Below, in pieces: positions 1 through 6,618 of a stretch of 17,648 nucleotides of DNA. A program made the position numbers and the translations under genes. This DNA is from CAYWTX01 sp964461295. GTDB taxonomy: Bacteria; Planctomycetota; Phycisphaerae; SM23-33. How positions within the stretch are numbered: position 1 is the stretch's first letter; every line of letters starts with the position of its first letter. The notes beneath the pieces are model-generated. The model was not told the origin of the DNA. It worked only from the letters and a program-made list of their open reading frames with translations, and searched no databases. The stretch covers positions 1 to 17,648 of the forward strand of contig CAYWTX010000366.1 in the NCBI GenBank assembly GCA_964461295.1. The letters are read 5' to 3'.

Positions 1-2
1 AT

Positions 3-1562
3 GCCATCGCCGCCGGGGTGAAGCACGGCTTCTGCGTGGACGTTCGGACGGGCAAGCTCGCCTGGGAGATCGACGAGGCGGGCGACCTGGGCACGCCGGC
101 TGTCGCGGAGGACCACGCCGTCTTCAGCGGCGGCGGCTTGCAGGCGAAATCCGGGCTGAGTTGCTGGCATCTGTCGGCCGGGAAGGCGCAGCTCGCGTGG
201 CGGCTGGAGGGGAACTACAACAACCACGTGACCAGTCCGGTGGTGTATCGCGGGCGAGTGTATGCGTTCCGGGGCAACGCGACGGTGTGCCTGGACCTCG
301 AGACGGGCAAGGAACTGGCAGCCGTGCCGTTCCCCGGCGTGCGGACGTGCTCGTCGCTGATCGCCTTTGACGGGCGCGTGGTGCGCGAGGACCTGTGGGA
401 GCGGGTGTACTTCTACAACGCCGACCCGGCCGCTTTCCGCCAGCTCGGCCCGCGGTGGGAGATCGGTTCGCACGCCCAGTGCACGACGGCCGCCGCGGCC
501 GACGGGCGATTGTTCATCCGCGGGCGCGATTGCGTGTGGTGCTACGACCTGAGAGTGCCGGCCAGCGGGGGTCCGGGCAACGCCGAACTGGACGAGGCGA
601 GGTCGTGGCTGGGGGCGAATCCGCCGGACGGGAACAACGCGACCGAGCGCCGGCGGCGGATGGCGGCGATCCAATCGGCCGCGGACGCATTGGAGCCGGC
701 GACGTTCCAGAAGTACCTGAAGGCGATCGATGGCGACGCCGCCGCGGCCGACGCGATGGACGCCGCGGGCGTGCTCCACTACCTCCGCAAGTCCACGGAG
801 GCGGCCATCGCCGACATCCGGCGGACCCGCGTCCGCAAGGGCGTTGCGATGTGGCACGTCTACAACATGGGCTACGTTTTCAGGACGCCGGATGCGTGCT
901 TTGGCATCGACCTGCATGGCCGGGGAGTGGAGGCCCTGGCGAAGGACCTGGATTTCGCGCTGAACACCCACGGGCACGGCGATCACGTTTCCCGGCCGCT
1001 GATGGCGGCGATGCTGACGGCAGGCAAGCCGGTGGTGACGTCGTGGCTGAAGGGCAGCCGCCTCGTGCCCATCGCGGCGCCGCCGGCCGAGGGCGAGAAG
1101 AAGGCCGTCCCGGCAACGATGCCGTCGACCGAGATGAAATTCGGCACGGTCCGCGTGAAGGTCGACATCGGCGACCACCACAAGTACAAGCCGGAGACCC
1201 GCAACGACATGCTGATGTTCCAGGTCGATTGCGGTCCCGCGGCCGGCGACTGCACGATCTACCACAGCGGCGACTGCGACAACCCGGCGAAGATGCGGCC
1301 GGACGGCGCGGTGACGGTGTTCATCCCGCACGTGCAACCGGGAATGGCGGTGGAGGACGCGATCCGGCAGGTGCGCCCGCGGATGACCCTGGTGTCGCAC
1401 GTGCTGGAGTTGATGCACTCGCCCAAACCGCCGCAGCCGTGGCGGTTCTCGTTCGATTACGCGTTCGGGACGATCAAGAATACGCCGGAAGACAAGGCCA
1501 CGGTGCTGACCTGGGGTGAGCGATGGCTGGCGCCGGGCTGCGAACTGGCCGGCGGAAGATAG
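3..1562 (+). CDS. PQQ-like beta-propeller / metallo-beta-lactamase-fold fusion protein (5' partial)
   Basis: The reading frame is open to the left edge (Ala-Ile-Ala-Ala-Gly precede the GTG at 18), so the gene starts outside the window and 18 is not a trusted start. Numbering from position 18, residues 1-190 hold PQQ-like propeller blades (VDVRTGKLAWE, CLDLETGKELA). Residues about 195-275 are Ala-rich and probably helical. Residues about 280-500 look like a metallo-beta-lactamase fold: NTHGHGDH at 316-323 fits the THxHxDH metal-binding motif, and YHSGD ending at Asp419, His438 and His461 (LVSHVLELMH) are candidate further ligands. The lactamase part resembles UlaG-type hydrolases more than true beta-lactamases. 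Substrate and location are unknown; a signal peptide, if present, lies upstream of the window. Either domain alone is common, but the fusion is unusual. The family calls are firm; any specific function would be a guess. Confidence 0.82.
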   Translation, partial: AIAAGVKHGFCVDVRTGKLAWEIDEAGDLGTPAVAEDHAVFSGGGLQAKSGLSCWHLSAGKAQLAWRLEGNYNNHVTSPVVYRGRVYAFRGNATVCLDLETGKELAAVPFPGVRTCSSLIAFDGRVVREDLWERVYFYNADPAAFRQLGPRWEIGSHAQCTTAAAADGRLFIRGRDCVWCYDLRVPASGGPGNAELDEARSWLGANPPDGNNATERRRRMAAIQSAADALEPATFQKYLKAIDGDAAAADAMDAAGVLHYLRKSTEAAIADIRRTRVRKGVAMWHVYNMGYVFRTPDACFGIDLHGRGVEALAKDLDFALNTHGHGDHVSRPLMAAMLTAGKPVVTSWLKGSRLVPIAAPPAEGEKKAVPATMPSTEMKFGTVRVKVDIGDHHKYKPETRNDMLMFQVDCGPAAGDCTIYHSGDCDNPAKMRPDGAVTVFIPHVQPGMAVEDAIRQVRPRMTLVSHVLELMHSPKPPQPWRFSFDYAFGTIKNTPEDKATVLTWGERWLAPGCELAGGR

Positions 1563-1796
1563 ACTGAGGGTTTGTGAAAGAATTGGATCTCGCCGGTCTG
1601 CCCGCTCTGGACGCTGTCTGTCGCCCCTTCGGGGATCTATGCTTAATTGCTTGTATGCCTGGGGGTTACGCCCTCGGCTAGATCCTGATCGCCCCTTCGG
1701 GGCTAAGAGGGAGGAAGGCCGCTTCTGCGATTATCTCACAACCTCTCAGGCGACCCCAGGGCGCGGGGGGCCTTCCGCTCCCCCGGCCGAAGGGGT
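1563..1796. other. Intergenic stretch with hairpin repeats
   Basis: No convincing gene is seen. The short open frames here lack a ribosome-binding site and a recognisable product. The stretch contains two copies of a small hairpin repeat, annotated separately. Together with the relic that follows, it forms a gap of about 550 bases without an intact gene. Confidence 0.5.
1621..1702. repeat. Two direct copies of a CCCC-TTC-GGGG hairpin unit
   Basis: The 14-mer TCGCCCCTTCGGGG occurs at 1621-1634 and again at 1689-1702. Each copy can fold into a 4-5 bp GC stem around a TTC loop. The copies are 68 bases apart and are separated by a T- and G-rich stretch. This looks like a dispersed intergenic element rather than a rho-independent terminator, because no T-run follows either stem. 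A role in ending transcription of the upstream gene remains possible. Confidence 0.5.
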
Positions 1797-2041
1797 CTAG
1801 AACCGCTGCCAAGGGGGCGCAGCCGCACGATCTGCTCCCAGGGCGACCCCAGAACCCCCGCCGCGTCCGAAGCGATCCTGGCCGGCAGATTGCGGCCAGC
1901 GGCGTCCAGCCCCACCCAGCAGGAGAACTGCGTGGCTCCGGAGGGCAACGAGAACGAGACCTCGCTGTAGGAGTGCGTGCCCACGCCCAGGTCGCTGGAG
2001 AAGCCGCCCACCTGGAGCGCGGTGCAGCGGTGGCATTTCGG
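1797..2041 (-). pseudogene. NPCBM-like carbohydrate-binding module fragment
   Basis: On the minus strand, a stretch beginning near 2035 reads LQVGGFSSDLGVGTHSYSEV and continues with FSLPSGATQFSCWVGLDAAG. This fits the NPCBM/NEW2 carbohydrate-binding pattern (a glycine-rich GLGxHSxSE element, then LPxGxxxFxxxVGxDDxxG). No start codon with a ribosome-binding site and no signal peptide precede it, and the homology fades after VGLDAAG. The upstream end lies close to, and antisense to, the start of the next gene at 2112. I read it as a decayed remnant of a glycan-active secreted protein. The match is by eye only. Confidence 0.45.
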
Positions 2042-2111
2042 TGGGCAACTGGTGTATGATCGTCTCTCAGAGCAGGCGAAGGCGATGCTGCCGAAGGAAA
2101 GGGCCCAGCCG

Positions 2112-3068
2112 ATGCCAGACCAGACAAGCCGCCGCACGTTCATGGGCAAGTCGCTTTCCGCCGTCGCCGGGGCCGCACTGGCGGCCCAGGCGGGCGGCGC
2201 CGCCTCGCGTCCTGAGACCAGGCCGGCTGAGAGCGATCCGTTCATCGGCCGCATCGGAAAGGTCAAGGTCAGCCGCCTGCTGCTGGGGGGCAACCTGCTC
2301 ACCCACGTCACCCACAGTCGCGACCTGCGGTACGTGCGCAGCCTCGCCGCCCGCTACAACACCGAAGCGAAGATTTTGGAGACGCTGGCCAAGGCCGAGC
2401 AGGAGGGAATCAACACGCTCGTGATGACCTCGGTGCCGGCCTTCGAGCTGGCCAAGAAGCACCGCAAGGCCGGCGGGAAGATTCAGTGGATCATCGCCCC
2501 CATGGCCGAGGTGCGGACGGGCCTGGCGGCCTATCGCGACCAGGTGCAGCAGATCGCCGAGGCCGGCGCGGAAGCGATCTACCTGCTGGGGCACTGGGGC
2601 GACGGCCTGGCCGGGGGCGGGAAGATGGACCTCCTTGCCGAGGCCGTGGACACCGCCAAGCGTTTCGGCGCCCTGTCCGGCGTGGGCTGCCACGACCTGA
2701 AGGTGGTCGTCGAGTGCGAGAAGAGCAAGGTGGAGGCCGACTTCTACATCAAGACGTTCCACCACCACCGCTACCCCAGCGCCCCGCGGCCCGAGCAGCT
2801 TCGCGGGGCCTTCAGCGAGTCGCCCGGCTACTGGTGCCGCGACCCGCAGGCGACCATCGAAACGATGCGGAACGTCGCCAAGCCGTGGATCGCCTTCAAG
2901 GTGATGGCCGCGGGTGCGATCCCGCCGGCCGACGCCTTCCAGTACGCGTTCAACGGCGGGGCCGATCACGTGCTGGCCGGCATGTTCGACTTCGAGATCG
3001 CCGAGGACGTCGAAGTCGCCAAGAGGTGCATCGCGAAAGCCGCCCGCAAGAGGCCCTGGTGCAGTTGA
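2112..3068 (+). CDS. TAT-exported TIM-barrel protein, distantly aldo/keto-reductase-like
   Basis: The 318-residue product starts at ATG 2112. A longer frame begins at 1977, but its first 45 codons are antisense to the NPCBM-like relic, and the protein starting at 2112 opens with a twin-arginine motif (SRRTFM, residues 6-11) followed by a hydrophobic Ala-rich segment. A purine-rich AAGGA lies 13 bases upstream, somewhat far. The mature part begins with IGKVKVSRLLLGGNLL, an aldo/keto-reductase-like first strand, and has alternating strands and helices of a TIM barrel (IQWIIAPMAEV, AIYLLGHWGDG, FKVMAAGAIPPADAF). The TFHHHRYPSAP motif is unusually histidine-rich. The classical catalytic Tyr/Lys tetrad of aldo/keto reductases was not identified, so oxidoreductase activity is not claimed. 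Such exported proteins recur in planctomycetes, often near sugar oxidoreductases. Confidence 0.8.
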   Translation: MPDQTSRRTFMGKSLSAVAGAALAAQAGGAASRPETRPAESDPFIGRIGKVKVSRLLLGGNLLTHVTHSRDLRYVRSLAARYNTEAKILETLAKAEQEGINTLVMTSVPAFELAKKHRKAGGKIQWIIAPMAEVRTGLAAYRDQVQQIAEAGAEAIYLLGHWGDGLAGGGKMDLLAEAVDTAKRFGALSGVGCHDLKVVVECEKSKVEADFYIKTFHHHRYPSAPRPEQLRGAFSESPGYWCRDPQATIETMRNVAKPWIAFKVMAAGAIPPADAFQYAFNGGADHVLAGMFDFEIAEDVEVAKRCIAKAARKRPWCS

Positions 3069-3081
3069 GAAGCGGCACACC

Positions 3082-3345
3082 TCATCCGACCAGCCGGCTG
3101 ACCCCTTCCCGGAACGCCTCGAACGCCGGCTTGGGCCGGCCATGCAGGTCCACCAGGCCCCACGCCGTCTCCGCGGGGCAGTCGGGGCTGCCGCACTGCC
3201 AGCACTTGTCCTGGTCCTCCCAGCGATAGAAGACCACGCCCATGAGGATGTCGCGGCAGGAGCCAAACGCCTCAAAGGCCGCCTCGACGAACCGCCCCTG
3301 GCCTTCGGGACTGTGCCCGGGCCCCCATGCGTACTTCCACTTGTA
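3082..3345 (-). pseudogene. C-terminal remnant of a glycoside-hydrolase-like protein
   Basis: On the minus strand there are 87 codons followed by a TGA at 3082-3084. The frame is blocked upstream by in-frame stops (TAG at 3346-3348 and another just beyond). The peptide includes GRFVEAAFEAFGSCRDILMG, then VVFYRWEDQDKCW and GLVDLHGRPKPAFEAFREG. That ending is typical of TIM-barrel glycoside hydrolases: a last barrel strand with an aromatic W-E/D, then GLVDxxGRPKPAFEAF at the C-terminus. The natural stop is kept, but the catalytic part and start are missing and repeat-like DNA begins directly upstream. It lies tail to tail with the preceding gene, 13 bases away. The exact glycoside hydrolase family cannot be assigned. 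Confidence 0.65.
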
Positions 3346-3717
3346 CTACTATCCGCAACTTTCTTCGTCTGCCGCGCTGGTTCCTCAATCGCAGAGGGCG
3401 CAAAGGACGCAGAGAAGGGCTTTGGAAGAAGGGCTCCGCGATCTGGGCGTTCTCTGCGATCAGCCCTTCGGTTGCGGGCAAGGCCCGCGCTGGGGAGTTG
3501 GCAGACTGGCAGCCCCGACCCGCGCTCCTGCTCCGTCATCCTGCCGGCCGCGATGGCATCCGCCTTGCTCGCTTCCAACGCAAGTCACGGCTCGATCGAG
3601 CCGACGCTAGCCATGGGTCGGGGCGCGCATGCGAGCGGGCCCAGTCGGCGCGCGCCCGACCCGCGGCAAGGGTGCGGGTATGCTCGGAGAGGCAAGAGGA
3701 CTCATGTCGGCCGAATC
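3346..3717. other. Gene-free stretch with repeat-like DNA
   Basis: No intact gene is recognised in these 370 bases. The several open frames are low-complexity Arg/Ala/Pro readings typical of GC-rich non-coding DNA. The stretch contains the inverted-repeat element at 3388-3460 and a small stem (GCGGGC-AAG-GCCCGC, 3474-3488). The right end runs into the degraded receiver domain. Confidence 0.5.
3388..3460. repeat. Imperfect inverted-repeat element with CGCAGAG ends
   Basis: The left part contains CGCAGAGGGCGCAAAGGACG followed directly by CAGAGAAGG, with the GCAGAG unit seen twice. The right part carries TTCTCTGCG (3450-3458), the exact reverse complement of CGCAGAGAA (3408-3416), separated by 33 bases. 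Repeats of the type CGCAGAGGACGCAGAGAA are familiar as dispersed intergenic elements in many environmental genomes. This copy sits at the point where the glycoside-hydrolase-like fragment breaks off. No transposase is present. Confidence 0.5.
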
Positions 3718-3835
3718 GCGGGGGCCGCCGCGCAGATCCGCCAATGGGAGAACGAGCGGAGCGCTCACACGCGAATCGTGGCGGCGATGGCCCACGCTCT
3801 GAAAACCCGACGGTCACCGGCGCCTGGAGGCGGGC
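3718..3835 (+). pseudogene. Degraded receiver domain, C-terminal part, of a hybrid histidine kinase
   Basis: From 3724 one frame reads AAAQIRQWENE then IVAAMAHALK. The frame one base further along continues PDGHRRLEAG into MDDFISKPI of the next gene. Hybrid-kinase receivers read ATRxIRxxE ... PIVAMTAHALKGDRERCLEAGMDDFISKPI, so the two halves belong to one domain. Removing one A from the AAAA run at 3802-3805 would rejoin the frames. No phospho-acceptor Asp motif (LMDxxMPxMDG) is left upstream, and the conserved Thr after IVAM is replaced, so this is a broken 3' remnant. Either a real frameshift or a sequencing error could explain the A run, but the missing upstream half cannot be a sequencing error. 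Confidence 0.65.
3826..3830 (+). promoter_or_regulatory. Shine-Dalgarno-like GGAGG inside the receiver relic
   Basis: GGAGG lies 5 bases before the ATG at 3836. In the ancestral kinase these bases encoded the Leu-Glu-Ala-Gly just before the Met of GMDDF. Here they may act as a ribosome-binding site that lets the HPt part be made alone. Confidence 0.4.
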
Positions 3836-4444
3836 ATGGACGACTTCATCAGTAAGCCGATCAGCATCCAGCGTATCGAGGAGGCGCTGGACCGCCAGGC
3901 CTCGCCGGGCGCGGCGGCCTTGCCGGGCGCGGTTCCGGCGTCGGCGGGCGGCGAGGTCTCACCGCCCAACAGCGTGGCGCGGCCTCCGCTTGACCTGGAC
4001 TTGCTGCTGGCGCGGTGCCTGAACAAGCCCGTGATCGCGGCGCGGGTGCTGGGGGCATTCCACGGCAGCGCGGCCGACCTGGCGGCGAAGTTGGAGCGGG
4101 CGCTGCTCGCCGGCGATCTGGAGCAGGCCGGCCGGCATGCTCACACGCTGAAGGGCTCCGCGGGCAACGTGTCCGCCGAGACGCTGCGGGCCGTGGCGGC
4201 GGCCATGGAGAAGCAATGCAGGGCGGGCTCCGAAGCGGCCGCACGCGCCTTCCTGCCGCCGCTGCAACTGGAGGTGCGGAAGGCGCTGATCTCGGCCGAG
4301 GAACTGTTGCGGCAACTGGACGTGAAGGCCGGGCAACGGCGGAGGCAGAGGCCGGCGCGGGAGCGCGATGGTTGGCAAGGCGGGCCCGGGCCCGCGGGCG
4401 GTTGGCCCTTGCTCACACGAGGGATTGAGGAGAAGAACCGATGA
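3836..4444 (+). CDS. HPt (histidine phosphotransfer) domain protein, remnant of a hybrid kinase
   Basis: The 202-residue frame begins with MDDFISKPISIQRIEEAL, the last strand and helix of a receiver domain including its conserved Lys-Pro, so the ATG is a Met that was once internal. A Pro/Ala linker (about 22-50) leads to an HPt four-helix domain at about 52-165. AHTLKGSAGN carries the phospho-accepting His103, with the expected Lys106 and Gly107. The last 35 residues are basic and disordered. HPt proteins pass phosphate between receivers in multistep relays in the cytoplasm. The stop overlaps the next start as ATGA (4441-4444), implying translational coupling with the downstream regulator. 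It is either a functional stand-alone HPt or the tail of a dead gene; the clean HPt motif and the coupling favour function. Confidence 0.72.
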   Translation: MDDFISKPISIQRIEEALDRQASPGAAALPGAVPASAGGEVSPPNSVARPPLDLDLLLARCLNKPVIAARVLGAFHGSAADLAAKLERALLAGDLEQAGRHAHTLKGSAGNVSAETLRAVAAAMEKQCRAGSEAAARAFLPPLQLEVRKALISAEELLRQLDVKAGQRRRQRPARERDGWQGGPGPAGGWPLLTRGIEEKNR

Positions 4445-4875
4445 AAGTTCTCGTGGCCGATGACGACGCCGCGTGCAGGGAGATGCTGGTCTCGCTGCTA
4501 CAGGAGTGGGGTATTGAGAACATCGTGGTGGAGGACGGGCTGCGGGCCTGGGAGGTGATGGACGGCCCGCATCCGCCGGAGATGGCGATTCTGGACTGGA
4601 ACATGCCCGGATATGACGGGTTCCAGTTGTCGACCATGATCCGAGCGGGCCGGCTGACGCAGGGCACGTACATCCTGCTGATCACGGCGGCCGAAAAGAA
4701 GCGGGACATCATGCGCGTGATGGTGTCGGGGGCGGACGACTACCTCATCAAGCCCTTCGACGGGACGGACCTGAAGATCCGGCTGCGCAACGGCATGAAG
4801 ACGCTGCGGCTGACGCATCGCGTGGAGAGACTCCAGCGCGAGCTTCGCGACGCGACGGTCGGCTCGGCGAGGTAG
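4441..4875 (+). CDS. CheY-like response regulator with C-terminal helix
   Basis: This 144-residue receiver protein has the acidic pair DDD at 7-9, the phospho-accepting Asp52 in ILDWNMPGYDG, Thr82 in LLITAAE and Lys104 in YLIKPFD, so all catalytic positions are intact. After the receiver, a charged helix (THRVERLQREL) extends to the end, possibly a short coiled coil; no DNA-binding or enzymatic output domain follows. A GAGGAG ribosome-binding site lies 8-9 bases upstream of the ATG, which overlaps the HPt stop by 4 bases. The likely partner is the upstream HPt protein, which could phosphorylate Asp52. The output is unknown: protein-protein signalling is more likely than transcription control. 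Confidence 0.88.
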   Translation: MKVLVADDDAACREMLVSLLQEWGIENIVVEDGLRAWEVMDGPHPPEMAILDWNMPGYDGFQLSTMIRAGRLTQGTYILLITAAEKKRDIMRVMVSGADDYLIKPFDGTDLKIRLRNGMKTLRLTHRVERLQRELRDATVGSAR

Positions 4876-5191
4876 GCCGCGGCCGGACGCCGCTGGGCGC
4901 GCCGAAGCCCGCCCAGGCGGGATGTCACACCTGGCTCGCGCGGAGGAGGGGGCAAAGGGCCCGGGCCGCTTGTCCCTGGATAGTGGCTGCCGGGCTCTGG
5001 GCAATGCGATCACGCCAGGAATCGGCAAAAGCGGGCCACCTCTCCCCCCAATGTGGGTTGAGATGGATATGGCACTCGTGGCGGCCCGGCAGCCGGGAAG
5101 TGAGTGCATGGCCGAGGGGATGTTGTCGGCCAGGCGACCGCGGATAGTGGAAGGCCTGAATGGGAACTGCCGTCCGGGAAAGGAGCATGCC
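4876..5191. other. Intergenic region without a recognised gene
   Basis: An open frame from 4922 runs through into the next gene, but its first 90 codons are compositionally odd, lack a ribosome-binding site, and precede a clear TAT signal start at 5192. A small GC inverted repeat (CCCGCCCAGGCGGG, about 4909-4921) follows the response-regulator stop and lacks a T-run. Nothing else is recognised. Confidence 0.5.
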
Positions 5192-6439
5192 ATGGCCAAG
5201 CGATGGATGTCGCGGCGAGCGTTTCTGGGCGGGGCGGCCGGTGTGGCGGCGTTCACGATCGTGCCGCGCCACGTGCTGGGCGGGCCCGGCCGGACGGCCC
5301 CCAGCGACGTGATCACCCGCGGGACGGTCGGCACGGGCGGGCAGGGGATGGGCCATGTGGCCTCCAACCGCCCGGGCGAGCCGCCGGTGCAGTTGGCGGT
5401 CTGCGACGTGCACAGGGGCCGGCTGGCCGGTGCGATGAACAAGGCCGGCTCGCCCTGCAAGGCGTACACCGACTTCCGCCGCGTGCTGGAACGCAGAGAC
5501 ATCGACGTGATCCACATCGCCACGCCCCCGCACTGGCACGCCCTGGTGAGCATCGCGGCCATGCAGGCCGGCAAGGACGTCCTCTGCGAGAAGCCGTTTA
5601 CCCGCTTCATCGCCGAGGGCCGGGCCGTCGTCAACGCGGAACGACGCTACGGGCGCATCATCCAGGTGGGCACCTACGGGCGATACGGCGCCGTCCGCAA
5701 CGGGCAGGCCATCCTCACCCACAAAATCATGGCCAGCGGGCTGCTGAAGGACTGTCGGGCCGTGCACGTCCACAGCGGCGGGTTCAAAGTCAAGGAGTGG
5801 AGCGGGCTGGTGAACGCCGCGCCGCAGCCCGTGCCGGCGGAGCTGGAATGGGACATGTACTGCGGGCCGTCGCCGCTGAGGCCCTACCAGCCGCACCGGT
5901 TCGGCGGCACGCATCGCGGGTATTGGGACTACGAGGGCGGCGGCATGGGCGACATGGGCCAGCACTACTTTGACCCGGTGAACTGGACGTACGCCAAGGA
6001 CGCCACCAGCCCGGTGGAGGTCGAGCCCTTCGCCCCGCCGGCGCACCCCGAGGCCGCCGGCATGTGGGGTTGGGTCGAGCTGCGCTACGCCGACGGGTTC
6101 ACCATCGTGATGAACAGCGGCGAGTGGGGGCCGAAGTACGATCGCAAGCGGCCTGGCGGCGTGAGCCTGGCCGACCTGAGCCCCGAGGACCAGAAGAAGG
6201 TCCAGGCCATGCCCGACCCGCAGCCGTTCCCGCAGTTCTACGACTGCGTGCGGACGCGGCAGCAGCCGGGCGGGCACGCCGAGGCGGCCCACCGCACGGC
6301 TTGCCTGATGCACCTGGCCAACATCGCCATCCGCGTCGGGCGAAGAATCCAGTACGACCCCGTGAAAGAGCAGATCGTCGGCGACGAGGAAGCCAACCGG
6401 CTCGCCTACCAGCCGATGCGCTGGCCGTGGCACCTGTGA
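5192..6439 (+). CDS. TAT-exported Gfo/Idh/MocA-family oxidoreductase
   Basis: The 415-residue protein starts at ATG 5192, where AAAGGAG sits 6 bases upstream and the product opens with a twin-arginine signal (MSRRAFLGGAAG, Arg-Arg at about 8-9). The N-terminal half is a Rossmann fold: GTGGQG at 47-52 binds NAD(P), and CEKPF with Glu133-Lys134-Pro135 is the family's hallmark. The C-terminal alpha/beta domain has GDMGQHYFD (253-261), where His258 and Asp261 fit the substrate-site positions. Members oxidise or reduce sugars, inositols and derivatives; in planctomycetes the exported forms accompany polysaccharide breakdown. The substrate cannot be told from sequence. The motifs are intact and no frameshift is seen. 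It is followed after about 180 bases by the HEAT-repeat gene on the same strand. Confidence 0.93.
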   Translation: MAKRWMSRRAFLGGAAGVAAFTIVPRHVLGGPGRTAPSDVITRGTVGTGGQGMGHVASNRPGEPPVQLAVCDVHRGRLAGAMNKAGSPCKAYTDFRRVLERRDIDVIHIATPPHWHALVSIAAMQAGKDVLCEKPFTRFIAEGRAVVNAERRYGRIIQVGTYGRYGAVRNGQAILTHKIMASGLLKDCRAVHVHSGGFKVKEWSGLVNAAPQPVPAELEWDMYCGPSPLRPYQPHRFGGTHRGYWDYEGGGMGDMGQHYFDPVNWTYAKDATSPVEVEPFAPPAHPEAAGMWGWVELRYADGFTIVMNSGEWGPKYDRKRPGGVSLADLSPEDQKKVQAMPDPQPFPQFYDCVRTRQQPGGHAEAAHRTACLMHLANIAIRVGRRIQYDPVKEQIVGDEEANRLAYQPMRWPWHL

Positions 6440-6480
6440 CAACCCAAGGCGCCCCGCGTGTACTCACGTGAGGCCGACCG

Positions 6481-6526
6481 GATTGCCGGTTGCCGATTGC
6501 CGGTTGACTGCTGGTTGACTGCTGGT
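6481..6526. repeat. Short tandem repeats in the intergenic region
   Basis: GATTGCCGGTTG occurs at 6481-6492 and 6495-6506 (period 14). It is followed by two back-to-back copies of TTGACTGCTGG (6504-6514 and 6515-6525, period 11). The gap 6440-6618 holds no recognisable gene. The units are related (xGGTTGxC), so slippage from one ancestral unit is likely. Similar GATTGCC-type minisatellites are common between planctomycete genes. Confidence 0.65.
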
Positions 6527-6618
6527 TGTCGTGGAGTTTGGAGCGTGGCTTGGCGATGGGTGATCGCTGAACGCAGCCTTCCTCCCGTTTGTGGTTGGCA
6601 GGGAACCGGAGAGAACAA

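Noticed and set aside
1977..2111. Upstream extension of the TAT-exported gene
   Set aside because: The extension has no ribosome-binding site and would bury the twin-arginine signal that begins at 2112.
2067..3578. 503-codon minus-strand open frame
   Set aside because: Antisense to the TAT-exported gene and in a different frame from the hydrolase-like relic; composition is that of a shadow frame.
4909..4921. CCCGCCCAGGCGGG as a terminator for the response-regulator gene
   Set aside because: The loop is very small and no T-run follows; it is ordinary GC-rich sequence.
4922..5191. Upstream extension of the Gfo/Idh/MocA gene
   Set aside because: The AAAGGAG and TAT signal place the start at 5192; the extra 90 codons have no homology.
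4925..6442. 505-codon open frame on the minus strand
   Set aside because: It is fully antisense to the clear Gfo/Idh/MocA gene and has Arg/His/Pro-rich composition expected from the mirror frame of GC-rich coding DNA.
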